64,000 nucleotides of DNA, from NCBI RefSeq assembly GCF_001431485.1, contig NZ_LDJM01000007.1:62001-126000 (forward strand), read 5' to 3'. Positions 1 through 8,915 of the stretch are shown one piece after another (position 1 is the stretch's first letter; each line of letters starts with the position of its first letter). Made by a program: the position numbers and the translations under genes. The stretch is from Stenotrophomonas ginsengisoli (GTDB taxonomy: Bacteria; Pseudomonadota; Gammaproteobacteria; Xanthomonadales; Xanthomonadaceae). The notes below the pieces were generated by a model. It was not told the DNA's origin. It did no database searches and worked only from the letters and a program-made list of their open reading frames with translations.

Positions 1-1023
1 ACGGGCCAGGGCACGGTCCTTTTCGAAGATGCCGCGGTATTCCTGGAAGGTGGTCGAGCCAATGCAGCGCAACTCCCCGGATGACAACGCAGGCTTGATC
101 AGGTTGGACGCATCCATGGTGCCGCCGGAGGCTGAACCGGCACCGATGATGGTGTGGATCTCGTCAATGAACAGGATCGCCTGCGGGTGCTTGCGCATCG
201 CCGCCAGCACGCTCTTCAAGCGCTTTTCGAAATCACCGCGGTACTTGGTCCCGGCCACCAGGGCGCCCAGGTCCAGGGAATAGATCACCGCATCGGCCAG
301 CACCTCGGGCACTTCGCCATCGACGATGCGCTTGGCCAGGCCTTCGGCGATGGCGGTCTTGCCGACACCGGCCTCGCCCACGTACAGCGGATTGTTCTTG
401 CGCCGGCGGCACAGGACCTGGATGGTGCGCTCGACCTCCTCCACCCGCCCGACCAGCGGGTCGATGCGGCCGGCACGGGCCAGCTCGTTGAGGTTGTCGG
501 TGAACTCGCCCAGCACGTCGCTGCGCGATTCGGCATCGCCGTCACTGCGGGCATCGGCATCGGCCGCCGGAGGCACCTCGCCCTCCTCGCTGCTGCGTGC
601 CACGCCGTGGGAAATGTAATTGACCACGTCCAGGCGATGGATGTCCTGCTGGGACAGGAAATACACCGCGTGGGAGTCCTTCTCGCCGAAGATGGCCACC
701 AGCACATTGGCCCCGGTGACTTCCTTGCGACCGGAAGACTGCACGTGATAGACGGCACGCTGCAGCACGCGCTGGAAACCCAGGGTGGGCTGGGTGTCGC
801 GGCCATCGTCCTCGGGCAGGGTCTGCACCGCGGACTGGATCGCCCCTTCCAGGTCGGCGGCCAGGCGCAGTTCGTCCACGCCACAGGCCTTGAGCACCGC
901 CTGGGCGGAGGGGTTGTCGAGCAGGGAGAGCAACAGGTGCTCGACGGTCATGAACTCATGGCGGGCCTCGCGGGCACGCTTGTAGCACTGGCCAATGGTC
1001 TGTTCGAGATCTTTGCTGAACAT
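1..1023 (-). CDS. clpA: ATP-dependent Clp protease ATP-binding subunit ClpA (N-terminal part, cut by window edge)
   Basis: ClpA is the AAA+ unfoldase that feeds substrates to the ClpP peptidase in the cytoplasm and receives N-degron substrates from ClpS. The reading frame runs off the left edge, so only the first 341 residues are visible; the family is usually about 750. The start [17 protein letters not shown] is typical of the Clp N-domain. A Walker A motif GEAGVGKT lies at about 216-223 and a Walker [10 protein letters not shown] follows, marking the first AAA+ module. The gene lies downstream of clpS on the same strand with a gap of about 109 bases, the usual clpS-clpA order. The second AAA+ module lies outside the window. 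Confidence 0.95.
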   Translation of the reverse strand, partial: MFSKDLEQTIGQCYKRAREARHEFMTVEHLLLSLLDNPSAQAVLKACGVDELRLAADLEGAIQSAVQTLPEDDGRDTQPTLGFQRVLQRAVYHVQSSGRKEVTGANVLVAIFGEKDSHAVYFLSQQDIHRLDVVNYISHGVARSSEEGEVPPAADADARSDGDAESRSDVLGEFTDNLNELARAGRIDPLVGRVEEVERTIQVLCRRRKNNPLYVGEAGVGKTAIAEGLAKRIVDGEVPEVLADAVIYSLDLGALVAGTKYRGDFEKRLKSVLAAMRKHPQAILFIDEIHTIIGAGSASGGTMDASNLIKPALSSGELRCIGSTTFQEYRGIFEKDRALAR

Positions 1024-1132
1024 GGGCGACTCCGACGGCTGAGTTGACACTATGGGGGTGCCGGTGGCGGTTTTCACCACCCTATCGGATCAGCGTGTAC
1101 ATGCGGCGTTAGGGCAATGACGCGCTGGCAGG

Positions 1133-1453
1133 TCAGACGGCCTGCATCGTGCACAGCAGGGGATGCTGGTTGAGGCGGGCGAAATCGTTGACCTGGGCCA
1201 CCTTGGTCTCGGCCACCTCGCGGCTGTACTCGCCGCACACGCCCTTGCCACGGGTATGCACGTGCAGCATGACCTGGGTGGCCTGTTCGATATCCATGGA
1301 GAAGTGGTGCTGCAGCACCTCGATGACGAAGTCCATCGGGGTGTAGTCATCATTGAGCAGCAGCACCTGCCAGCGTCCGGGGGGCTGCAGCTGCGGCCGG
1401 CCCGGGGCAACGGCCAGGTCGTTTTCGTGCTCGTGTTCAAATTGCGCGGTCAT
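1133..1453 (-). CDS. clpS: ATP-dependent Clp protease adaptor ClpS
   Basis: ClpS binds the N-domain of ClpA and delivers proteins with bulky N-terminal residues. The 106-residue product matches the family length. After a flexible acidic N-terminus it shows the adaptor core: [12 protein letters not shown] (the NDD...M substrate pocket region), then [21 protein letters not shown] and a C-terminal stretch rich in Glu and Ala. The start [12 protein letters not shown] was chosen over an in-frame start 20 residues upstream because the extra residues are low-complexity and unlike the family. It is transcribed towards clpA, consistent with a shared unit. Confidence 0.94.
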   Translation of the reverse strand: MTAQFEHEHENDLAVAPGRPQLQPPGRWQVLLLNDDYTPMDFVIEVLQHHFSMDIEQATQVMLHVHTRGKGVCGEYSREVAETKVAQVNDFARLNQHPLLCTMQAV

Positions 1454-1548
1454 GCGTCCAATTATAGCCGGGCCGGTACGCTGGCAATGGACGCTCCGCG
1501 CCGGGGGCGGCAAAATGCCCGGTGCAAACCACTACCGGGGCAAACCTG

Positions 1549-2031
1549 ATGAAGATGCTTACCTGGCTTGGCGTGGCCCTGTTGGCCTGTGCCCCTGGCA
1601 CCGCCCTGGCCCAGAAGGGACCGGCTTCGGATGCGGCCATCGGCCGCCAGCTGGACACGCTGGACTACAACTACGAAATCGATGCCGACGGCGACTACCA
1701 GATGGTCTTTGACCTGGACGACGAACGTACCCAGCTGGTCTACGTGCGTTCGGCCATCGAGAACTACGGCAGCCTGAGCGTGCGCGAGATCTGGTCGCCG
1801 GGCTTCCGCATCAAGCAAGGCGAGTTTCCGGCAGTGATCGCCAACCGCCTGCTGCTGGACTCCAACAGCGCCAAGATCGGCAGCTGGGTGCGCCAGGGCG
1901 ACATGGCCATGTACGTGGTCAAGATCGACGCCAATGCCAGTGCCGACCAGCTTTCCGATGCCATCGACGCGGCGATCAAGACCGCCGACAAGCTGGAACA
2001 GGAGCTGACCCTGGGCGCAGACGAGTTCTGA
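1549..2031 (+). CDS. Putative exported small protein, YbjN-like
   Basis: The product of 160 residues begins MKMLTWLGVALLACAPGTALAQ, a clear signal peptide with a likely cleavage after ALA, so it is predicted to be periplasmic. The mature part has alternating acidic and hydrophobic segments (LDTLDYNYEIDADGDYQMVF, then a helical region rich in Ala, Asp and Lys) reminiscent of the YbjN or secretion-chaperone-like fold; that match is by eye only. An in-frame start nine residues upstream would spoil the signal peptide and was rejected. It precedes nudJ by one base and may share its transcript. No specific function can be given. Confidence 0.7.
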   Translation: MKMLTWLGVALLACAPGTALAQKGPASDAAIGRQLDTLDYNYEIDADGDYQMVFDLDDERTQLVYVRSAIENYGSLSVREIWSPGFRIKQGEFPAVIANRLLLDSNSAKIGSWVRQGDMAMYVVKIDANASADQLSDAIDAAIKTADKLEQELTLGADEF

Positions 2032-2032
2032 C

Positions 2033-2488
2033 ATGCCCATTGCAGATGGCCGCTGGGCACCCCATGTCACGGTGGCCACCATTGTCAGCAACGGCAACCA
2101 GGTGTTGCTGGTGAGCGAGAACATCGCCGGGCGGACGGTCCTGAACCAGCCCGCCGGCCACCTGGAACCGGGTGAGTCGCTGCAGCAGGCTGCCCTGCGC
2201 GAGACCCTGGAAGAAACCGGTTGGGAGGTCGAACTGACCGGCCTGGTCGGGATCTACCAATGGACCGCGCCGGACGGCAGTGCCTTCCAGCGCTTCACCT
2301 TTGCCGCGCGGCCGCTGCAACAACGCCATGACGGCCCGCTGGATGCGGCCATCGAGCAGGCCTTGTGGCTGGCACCGGAGCTACTGGCCGGCCATTCCGG
2401 CCTGCGTAGCCCGCTGGTGGCCCACTGTGTTGCACAGTGGCAGGCCGGCGCGCTTTACCCCTTGTCTGTACTGGAAGTTGTGTCATGA
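2033..2488 (+). CDS. nudJ: NUDIX hydrolase NudJ-type
   Basis: NUDIX hydrolases cleave nucleoside diphosphates linked to another group; NudJ of Escherichia coli acts on nucleotide pyrophosphates including the thiamine pyrimidine precursor HMP-PP. The 151-residue protein contains a complete Nudix box at about 42-64 (G, five residues, E, seven residues, RE, then EETGW), so metal binding and catalysis should be intact. Its stop overlaps the start of mnmA by four bases (ATGA), and hflD follows. This nudJ-mnmA-hflD order is the same as in E. coli (ymfB-mnmA-ycfC), which supports the name. The true substrate is not shown by the sequence. Confidence 0.88.
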   Translation: MPIADGRWAPHVTVATIVSNGNQVLLVSENIAGRTVLNQPAGHLEPGESLQQAALRETLEETGWEVELTGLVGIYQWTAPDGSAFQRFTFAARPLQQRHDGPLDAAIEQALWLAPELLAGHSGLRSPLVAHCVAQWQAGALYPLSVLEVVS

Positions 2489-3612
2489 CCACCCCCCGCA
2501 TTGTCGTCGGCGTCTCCGGCGGCGTGGACTCCTCTGTCGCCGCCTTGCGTCTGGTCCAGGCCGGTGAGCCGGTGGCCGGCCTGTTCATGCAGAACTGGGC
2601 CGATGATGGCAGCGGCCATTGCCGCGCCGAGGAAGACCGCCGCGATGCCGTGGCGGTGTGCGGCAAGCTCGGCATTCCCTTCCACTTCCGCGACTTCTCC
2701 GCCGAATACTGGGCCGGGGTGTTCGAGCACTTCCTGGCCGAATACGCCGCCGGGCGCACCCCCAACCCGGATGTGCTGTGCAACCGCGAGGTCAAGTTCA
2801 AGCACTTCCTGGATGCGGCCCAGGCCCTGGGCGCCGAGCGCATCGCCACCGGCCACTACGCCCGGGTGGACCAGCACCAGGGCAGTTGGCGACTGCTGCG
2901 TGGCGCGGACCGCGGCAAGGACCAGAGCTATTTCCTGCACCAGCTTGGCCAGGCCCAGCTGGCCCGCACCCTGTTCCCGATCGGCGAGCTGGAAAAGCCC
3001 GCCCTGCGCGCCCTGGCCGCCGAAGCCGGGCTGGGCACGGCGACCAAGAAGGATTCCACCGGCATCTGCTTCATCGGCGAACGCGACTTCCGCCAGTTCC
3101 TGTCGCAGTACCTGCCCGCTCGCCAGGGCAAGATCCGCGACGCCGACGGCGTGGTCATCGCCGAGCATCCGGGCGTGTTCTACTTCACCATCGGCCAGCG
3201 CGAAGGCCTGAACATCGGTGGCGTACGCGGCCGTGCCCAGGCCCCGTGGTTTGTGGTCGGCAAGGATGTGGCCAGCAATACCCTGTACGTGGAGCAGGAC
3301 AGCAACAGCCCGTGGATGCTCTCGCGACGCCTGCGCAGCGAGACCATGCACTGGATCAGCGGCAATGCCCCGGCCCGGGTGTTCACCTGCACCGCACAGA
3401 CACGCTACCGCCAGCCCGACGAGGCCTGCCAGGTCAGCGTGCGCGATGATGGCAGCCTGGATGTATTGTTCGACCGCCCGCAACGCGCCGTTACTCCCGG
3501 CCAGTCGCTGGTGCTCTACGACGGCCCGGTGTGCCTGGGTGGTGCGGTGATTGCCGCCACCGATGCCCCGATGGAACGCCGCCTGGCCGGCACCACCCTA
3601 GACGAGATCTGA
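2485..3612 (+). CDS. mnmA: tRNA 2-thiouridine(34) synthase MnmA
   Basis: MnmA thiolates the wobble uridine of Lys, Glu and Gln tRNAs, using ATP and sulfur relayed from IscS through Tus proteins. The 375-residue length is normal. The PP-loop SGGVDSS sits at 11-17, the first catalytic cysteine is in [10 protein letters not shown] (Cys99) and the second, which carries the persulfide, is in [10 protein letters not shown] (Cys195). The start was set at the ATG that overlaps the nudJ stop; an upstream in-frame start adds residues lying within nudJ. It is the middle gene of nudJ-mnmA-hflD. Confidence 0.97.
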   Translation: MTTPRIVVGVSGGVDSSVAALRLVQAGEPVAGLFMQNWADDGSGHCRAEEDRRDAVAVCGKLGIPFHFRDFSAEYWAGVFEHFLAEYAAGRTPNPDVLCNREVKFKHFLDAAQALGAERIATGHYARVDQHQGSWRLLRGADRGKDQSYFLHQLGQAQLARTLFPIGELEKPALRALAAEAGLGTATKKDSTGICFIGERDFRQFLSQYLPARQGKIRDADGVVIAEHPGVFYFTIGQREGLNIGGVRGRAQAPWFVVGKDVASNTLYVEQDSNSPWMLSRRLRSETMHWISGNAPARVFTCTAQTRYRQPDEACQVSVRDDGSLDVLFDRPQRAVTPGQSLVLYDGPVCLGGAVIAATDAPMERRLAGTTLDEI

Positions 3613-3616
3613 CACC

Positions 3617-4231
3617 ATGAGCTTGACCATCGACGACCGCATCCTCGCCCTTGCCGGCATGGCCCAGGCATTGCAGCAGGTACGCCGCATCGCCGATACC
3701 GGCCAGTCCGACAGCCGCGTGGTGGCCACCGCCATCAACAGCGTGCTGCGCATCGATGCGCCCAGCGTGGAGGCGGTCTACGGCGAACGCCAGGCAGTGG
3801 CCCCGGGCCTGCGCCTGCTGCACAACCAGTTCAGCGGGCAGAACCAGGACAAGGCCCTGGGCAAGCTGGCCCTGGCCGTATTGCAGGTGGAGCGCCGCTT
3901 TGCCGCCACCCCGGCCTGCATGCAGGCCGTCGCCAAGGGCATCGCCCCGATTGCCCAGCAGGCCGAGCGTCTGGGCGATGCCGCCCATCCGGATGTGATG
4001 GCCGCTGTCGGCGCCCTGTATGCCGACACCCTGAGCCAGCTGCGGCCGCGGGTGATGGTGCAAGGCAACCCGCACTACCTGGCCCAGGCCGGCGTGGTGG
4101 CCGAGATCCGCGCCCTGCTGCTGGCGGCCGTTCGCTCGGCCATGCTGTGGCGTCAGGCCGGCGGCAATTACTGGGATTTCCTGTTCTTCCGCGCCCGCAT
4201 GATCGCCGCGGTGGAGCGCGCCCTGCGCTGA
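3617..4231 (+). CDS. hflD: High frequency lysogenization protein HflD homologue
   Basis: HflD is a small peripheral inner-membrane protein best known for binding the lambda CII protein; its everyday role is unclear. The 204-residue product is mostly helical, starting [27 protein letters not shown] and containing the family-like segment [17 protein letters not shown]. It begins four bases after mnmA, matching the conserved mnmA-hflD pair. No terminator is visible after it; the next promoter begins 26 bases downstream. Confidence 0.9.
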   Translation: MSLTIDDRILALAGMAQALQQVRRIADTGQSDSRVVATAINSVLRIDAPSVEAVYGERQAVAPGLRLLHNQFSGQNQDKALGKLALAVLQVERRFAATPACMQAVAKGIAPIAQQAERLGDAAHPDVMAAVGALYADTLSQLRPRVMVQGNPHYLAQAGVVAEIRALLLAAVRSAMLWRQAGGNYWDFLFFRARMIAAVERALR

Positions 4232-4257
4232 TTTTCCAGCCAGTAGACAAAGTGGGC

Positions 4258-4284
4258 TAAAGGCGGGGACGCAGGCGCCGATAT
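4258..4284 (+). promoter_or_regulatory. Sigma-28 (FliA) promoter of the receptor-like gene
   Basis: TAAA at 4258-4261 is followed after exactly 15 bases by GCCGATAT at 4277-4284, close to the FliA consensus TAAA-N15-GCCGATAA. An ATG at 4283 overlaps the -10 element, so it cannot be the start of a transcript made here; the next in-frame ATG at 4313 is the likely start. Confidence 0.85.
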
Positions 4285-4312
4285 GGGAGTAGTGACTCTC
4301 CCGAGAACGGAC

Positions 4313-5509
4313 ATGACCCCTCGTCCCCTGATGCTACTCGCTGCCCCGCTGGCCTTTTCGCTGCTGTTGGTCCTGGCCCTGGCGCTGGATTTGCCCGCAC
4401 CACTGCAATGGGCCTTGCTGCTGACCCAGATCGCCAGCTGGACCGCCTTTGCCTGGTGGCAGTTGCAGCAACGCGCCAGCAGCCCCCGCCAGAACAAGGA
4501 TGGCAGTCGCGTACTGCGTGAGCAGGAACAGCTCCTGAGTGAACTGCGCGGCTATATCGGCAGCGAAGTCGAGGGTACCCGCGCCGAAGTCGAACGTGCC
4601 CGCGAGCTGATCCGCCAGGCCGTGGCCGGCTTGGGCAGCAGCTTTGATGCGATGAACCGCAAGTCACGCCAGCAGAGCCAGGCGGTCAGCCGCATCGTCG
4701 ACCGTGCCGGCGAGGATGGCAGCAACGGCGTGGACGTGGCCCGCTTCGCCCAGCATGCCAGCCAGCGCATGGAACAGCTGGTGGAGGCACTGGAACAGGT
4801 CAGCGGCCAGAGCAATGTCACCGTGGCCCACATCGACCAGATGGCCCAGCACCTGGACGGCATCTTTGCCCTGCTGGAAGACGTGAAGTCCATCGCCGAC
4901 CAGACCAACCTGCTGGCCCTGAACGCTGCCATCGAAGCGGCGCGTGCCGGTGAGGCGGGCCGCGGCTTCGCCGTGGTCGCCGACGAGGTGCGCAACCTGT
5001 CCGAGCGTTCGACCACCTTCAACGAACAGATCCGCAAGCTCGCCCACAGCTCCAAGGACGCCATTTCCAAGGTGCGCGAGACGGTCACCCAGATGGCCTC
5101 GCGTGACATGGACCGCTCACGCGAAGCCCGCCACGAAGCGGCCGCCATGCTCGACAGCGTGGCCGCAATCAACAACGCCCTGGGCGATGGCATGCGCGAG
5201 ATCGCCGATTGCGGCCGCGCCATTGACGGCAGCGTCAGCGAGGCCGTGCGCTCACTGCAGTTCGAGGACATTGCCACCCAGGCCCTGGGCAGTGCCCATA
5301 CCCACCTGGACCGCCTGCAGACCATCAACCAGGAAGCCTCCGAGCTGCAGGCCCTGCTGGCCAACAGCCAGGCCGGCGACAGCGAGCTGCTGGGCAACCT
5401 GCAACGCACCAGCCAGCGTCTGCGCGAGATGCGAAGCGACTGGGCGCGCCCGCCGCACAAGCCGGTGGCGCAGAAGGACATGGGCAGCGGAACGGTCGAG
5501 CTGTTCTAA
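4313..5509 (+). CDS. Short methyl-accepting chemotaxis protein with a two-helix membrane anchor
   Basis: The 398-residue protein is a chemoreceptor-like signalling protein. Two membrane segments at about 6-25 and 32-50 form a tight hairpin with almost no periplasmic loop, so it lacks a classical ligand domain, and no HAMP domain is evident. A long coiled coil follows, with the receptor signalling tip at about 190-235 ([20 protein letters not shown] then [18 protein letters not shown]) for CheA and CheW contact. Residues 315-323 read LQFEDIATQ, similar to the CheZ catalytic motif, and the chain ends in VELF. The start at 4313 follows GAGAACGG and avoids the promoter. The signal sensed is unknown; it may monitor the membrane or cytoplasm. 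Confidence 0.9.
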   Translation: MTPRPLMLLAAPLAFSLLLVLALALDLPAPLQWALLLTQIASWTAFAWWQLQQRASSPRQNKDGSRVLREQEQLLSELRGYIGSEVEGTRAEVERARELIRQAVAGLGSSFDAMNRKSRQQSQAVSRIVDRAGEDGSNGVDVARFAQHASQRMEQLVEALEQVSGQSNVTVAHIDQMAQHLDGIFALLEDVKSIADQTNLLALNAAIEAARAGEAGRGFAVVADEVRNLSERSTTFNEQIRKLAHSSKDAISKVRETVTQMASRDMDRSREARHEAAAMLDSVAAINNALGDGMREIADCGRAIDGSVSEAVRSLQFEDIATQALGSAHTHLDRLQTINQEASELQALLANSQAGDSELLGNLQRTSQRLREMRSDWARPPHKPVAQKDMGSGTVELF

Positions 5510-5540
5510 AGCCAAGCGGCGTGTTGCTGAAGCCATCCAA

Positions 5541-5572
5541 ACGGCCCGCCACGCAAATGCGTGGCGGGCCGT
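5541..5572 (+). terminator. Perfect 14-bp stem-loop between the receptor-like gene and the kinase
   Basis: ACGGCCCGCCACGC at 5541-5554 pairs perfectly with 5559-5572 around an AAAT loop. There is no long T-tract, so it may end or slow transcription or protect the 3' end. A possible GTG start for the kinase at 5561 falls inside the stem and is therefore unlikely. Confidence 0.6.
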
Positions 5573-5578
5573 CGCGTT

Positions 5579-7171
5579 ATGATGCCCGGGCCCATCATCA
5601 TCACGCCCATGCCGAGCCATCCCGCCTCGCCACCGCGCCCACGTCTTTCCACCTCCCTGCGGGCCAGCCTGGCCACGCTTGCCGGCCTGTTGCTGGCCGC
5701 AGCACTGGTTGCCCTGCTGTCCATCGCCGCGCCCTCGCTGCGTGGCAGCGTCCTCGCTGCAGCAATGGCCCTGGCAGTGATCGGCCTGGCCTGGCTTGAT
5801 GCACGCCGGCAGCAGCAGGCCGATGCGATGGCCTGCATGCAGCTGGATCACTTCCACTACGACGCCCGCCGGCAACGCCTGCATGTCGGCACGCTGGCCC
5901 GCCACTGGATGGGCAGCACGGCCTCGGCCCGCTGGACACTGCAACAGCTGCTGCCCGATGACAGCGATCAACGCCGGCAGTTGCATGACGCGCTGCTGTC
6001 GCCCGAGGCAGTGGACATCAAGCTGCGTCTGAGCGGCGCGGACGGCCGCCTGCGCACGCTGCAACTGCGCAGCCCCGCACAGGCCAAGCCGGCCTTGCGG
6101 CGCAGTGGCGCGATCCAGGACGTCAGCACAGCCGAACAGGCACAGGCCACTCTGGCCCAGTACCAGCGCGATATCAATGCGCTGGCCCACACCCTGCCCG
6201 ATGCCCTGCTGATCGTGCACGACGGTGTGATCGCCTACCGCAACCCGGCCGCCGCCCAACTGCTCGGGCCGGACCCGGGCGATGGCCAGCCGCTGCACCA
6301 GCTCCTGCCCCAACTGCAGAATCCGCCACCAGCGCAGGCCCACAGCCTGCGCGTGCAGCTGGACAACGCCAGTGGCAGTGCCAGCCACGCCCTGGTCACC
6401 GTGGCCCCGTTCGTGCACGAGGGCGAGCCCAGCCATCTGATCCTGATCCGCGACATCACCCAGACCGAGCGCACCCGACGCCAGCTGCAGGCCAGCAACC
6501 AGGAACTGCAGGCCATGACGCAGCGGCTTTTCAGCGTGCAGGAGGACGAGCGCCGGGCCATCTCGCGCGACCTGCACGATGACATCGGCCAGGCCATCAC
6601 CGCGATGAAGCTGGCCGCCCATGCCGCCATCGACGAGCCTGACCTGCAACGCCGCAACGAGGACCTGGGCCTGCTGCTGGAAATGGCCGACCAGACGGTG
6701 GGCCGCCTGCGCGACCTGTCCACCCTGCTGCGTCCGCCGCAGCTGGATGCACTGGGCCTGGAAGCCGCACTGAGCTGGCAGGTGCGCACCATCCTGCGCA
6801 ACCGCCAGATCGATTACCAGGTCGATGTTCCGCCGCTGTCGCAGCGGCCGGCAGCGCTGTGCGAGCAGACCTGCTTCCGCATCGCCCAGGAAAGCCTGAC
6901 CAACATCGTGCGCCACGCCCATGCCGGCAGCGTCAGCCTGAGCCTTGAGGAGCTGCCCGATGCCAGCATGCGCCTGTACATCAGCGATGATGGCGACGGC
7001 TTCGAACCCGACGGCCCGCGTGGTCTGGGCCTGGCGGTCATGCGCGAGCGCGCCCACGGCGTCGGCGGCCACCTGCACATCGACACCGCACCGGGTGCCG
7101 GCACCCGCATCACCTGCCACCTTCCCTTCCAGCCGGCAACCGCCAGCCAGCCAGGTCATCCTGCCGCATGA
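5579..7171 (+). CDS. Membrane PAS sensor histidine kinase, HisKA_3 (NarX-like) type; possible RavA
   Basis: About 530 residues. Two hydrophobic helices near the N-terminus form a membrane anchor. A PAS-like region follows (TLPDALLIVHDGVIAYRNPA). The phosphoacceptor region ERRAISRDLHDDIGQ, with His at about 333, is of the HisKA_3 class, and an ATPase domain follows with DDGDGFEP and GLGLAVMRERA. Its stop overlaps the next gene by four bases, so the two are probably translated together. HisKA_3 kinases normally pair with NarL-type regulators, unlike the neighbour. The position beside a GGDEF-EAL-REC gene resembles the Rav locus of Xanthomonas campestris. The start is uncertain (5579, 5582 or 5609). 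Confidence 0.82.
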   Translation: MMPGPIIITPMPSHPASPPRPRLSTSLRASLATLAGLLLAAALVALLSIAAPSLRGSVLAAAMALAVIGLAWLDARRQQQADAMACMQLDHFHYDARRQRLHVGTLARHWMGSTASARWTLQQLLPDDSDQRRQLHDALLSPEAVDIKLRLSGADGRLRTLQLRSPAQAKPALRRSGAIQDVSTAEQAQATLAQYQRDINALAHTLPDALLIVHDGVIAYRNPAAAQLLGPDPGDGQPLHQLLPQLQNPPPAQAHSLRVQLDNASGSASHALVTVAPFVHEGEPSHLILIRDITQTERTRRQLQASNQELQAMTQRLFSVQEDERRAISRDLHDDIGQAITAMKLAAHAAIDEPDLQRRNEDLGLLLEMADQTVGRLRDLSTLLRPPQLDALGLEAALSWQVRTILRNRQIDYQVDVPPLSQRPAALCEQTCFRIAQESLTNIVRHAHAGSVSLSLEELPDASMRLYISDDGDGFEPDGPRGLGLAVMRERAHGVGGHLHIDTAPGAGTRITCHLPFQPATASQPGHPAA

Positions 7172-8883
7172 ACAACGCCTCCCTGCTCACCGCCACCGAA
7201 CAGGTCGAGCGCCTGGGCGCGGACAATCCCGCCCTTCGCGCCCTGGTCAACGATGCCTGCCAGGGCGGCACGCCGCTGATGCTGCTGCATCTGGACATCG
7301 ACCATTTCGCCTCGGTCAACGAGAACATGAGCGACGCCATCGGCGACATGGCCCTGGCCCTGATCGCCCAGCGCCTGCGCAACCATCTGGGCCACCGCGG
7401 CCAGGTCTGGCGCCACGGCAGCGACGAGATGATCATCGCCATCCCGCGCACGCCGACCACCCCGGCACCGATGGTGCTGGCCGAGGAGCTGCGCCTGCAG
7501 CTGGAGCTGCCCCTGCCGGTGCTGCCCTACACCCTGTTCCTGTCCGGCAAGATCGGCGTGGCCCTGTGCCCGGAGCATGCCCGCAACACCTCCACCCTGC
7601 TGGACATGGCCGAGTCGGCCCTGATGGTGGCCGCGCGCGAAGGCGGCAACATCGTGCACCTGTACAACGACCACGGCAGCAGTGGCGCGCACCTGGAAAA
7701 CACCATTGCCCGCCAGATCATCGACGCCATCCCCAACAACGAGCTGCGCCTGCGTTACCAGCCGCTGGTCAGTGCCCACGATGGCCGGGTGATCGGCATG
7801 GAGGCACTGCTGCGCTGGCAGTCACCGACTCTGGGCATGATGGTGCCCGAGCGTTTCATGCGCACCGCCGAGCGCCTGGGGGTGATCATCCAGATCGGCG
7901 CCTGGGTCATCGACGGCGCCCTGCACCAGGCCCGCCAGTGGCGCAACCAGGGCTTTGATGACTTCACCATTGCGGTCAACGTCTCCACCCTGCAGCTGCT
8001 GCGCCCCAGTTTCTACAACGAGGTGATCAGCGCCCTGCAGCTGGCCGGGGTGCCGCCGCAGACCCTGACCCTGGAAATCAACGAAAGCGCGCTGACCAAC
8101 AACGTGGCCTTCGTCCACGAAACACTGACCAAGCTGCGCGCCGAAGGCATCAGCCTGAGCCTGGACAACTTCGGCACCGGCGACTCCAGCCTCAGCGCCC
8201 TGGTCCGCTATCCGGTGGACAAGCTCAAGATCGATCGCAGCTTCATCAAGACCGCCCCGGTGGGCAACCGCGAGGCGGCGATCAGCCGCACCATCATCGC
8301 CATGGGCCACCAGCTGGGCATGACGGTGATTGCCAACGGGGTGGAAAGCCAGGCCCAGCTCGGCTTTTTGCGCCGCAATGACTGCGATGTGTTCCAGGGC
8401 TACATGTTCGGCGAGCCGATGAGCGCCGATGCCGCCGGCATGACCCTGCGCCGGCGCTACCTGCGCCCGGATGCGTTTGCCGAAAACCGCCCCGACCGCA
8501 CCCTGCTGCTGCTCGATGACGAGGAGAACGTGCTGCGTTCGCTGGTGCGCCTGTTCCGCCGCGACGGCTACCGCATCCTGGCCGCGGGCAACGTGCGCGA
8601 TGCCTTCGACCTGCTGGCGGTCAACGATGTGCAGGTGATCCTGTCCGACCAGCGCATGAGCGACATGTCAGGCACCGAGTTCCTGGGCCGGGTGAAGATG
8701 CTCTATCCGGGCACCATCCGCCTGGTGCTGTCCGGCTACACCGACCTGAATACCGTCACCGAGGCGATCAACCGCGGCGCGATCTACCGCTTCCTGACCA
8801 AGCCGTGGAACGATGACGAACTGCGCGAGCACATCCGCCAGGCCTTCCGCACCCACGAGGAGCAGCGCCGCGCCAGCAGCTGA
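7168..8883 (+). CDS. ravR: GGDEF-EAL-REC response regulator, RavR-like, with degenerate catalytic motifs
   Basis: The 571-residue protein has, in order, a GGDEF domain (about 30-165), an EAL domain (about 190-430) and a C-terminal receiver (about 445-565, phospho-acceptor Asp494). The order resembles RavR of Xanthomonas campestris, hence the symbol. The GGDEF signature reads GSDEM at 84-88. In the EAL domain the EALLRW, KIDRSF and QGYMF segments are kept, but DDFGTG is DNFGTG (Asn334) and AEGVE is ANGVE (Asn390). These positions serve metal binding and catalysis in active phosphodiesterases, so turnover of c-di-GMP may be weak or lost; that is inference. It overlaps the kinase gene upstream and faces another kinase gene. 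Confidence 0.85.
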   Translation: MNNASLLTATEQVERLGADNPALRALVNDACQGGTPLMLLHLDIDHFASVNENMSDAIGDMALALIAQRLRNHLGHRGQVWRHGSDEMIIAIPRTPTTPAPMVLAEELRLQLELPLPVLPYTLFLSGKIGVALCPEHARNTSTLLDMAESALMVAAREGGNIVHLYNDHGSSGAHLENTIARQIIDAIPNNELRLRYQPLVSAHDGRVIGMEALLRWQSPTLGMMVPERFMRTAERLGVIIQIGAWVIDGALHQARQWRNQGFDDFTIAVNVSTLQLLRPSFYNEVISALQLAGVPPQTLTLEINESALTNNVAFVHETLTKLRAEGISLSLDNFGTGDSSLSALVRYPVDKLKIDRSFIKTAPVGNREAAISRTIIAMGHQLGMTVIANGVESQAQLGFLRRNDCDVFQGYMFGEPMSADAAGMTLRRRYLRPDAFAENRPDRTLLLLDDEENVLRSLVRLFRRDGYRILAAGNVRDAFDLLAVNDVQVILSDQRMSDMSGTEFLGRVKMLYPGTIRLVLSGYTDLNTVTEAINRGAIYRFLTKPWNDDELREHIRQAFRTHEEQRRASS

Positions 8884-8915
8884 GGTGCTGCCGGCTGCGC
8901 GCCCTCAGGCCGGGA

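Noticed and set aside
5561..5578. An earlier GTG start for the HisKA_3 kinase
   Set aside because: It falls inside the right arm of a perfect hairpin, has no ribosome binding site and adds only a few basic residues.
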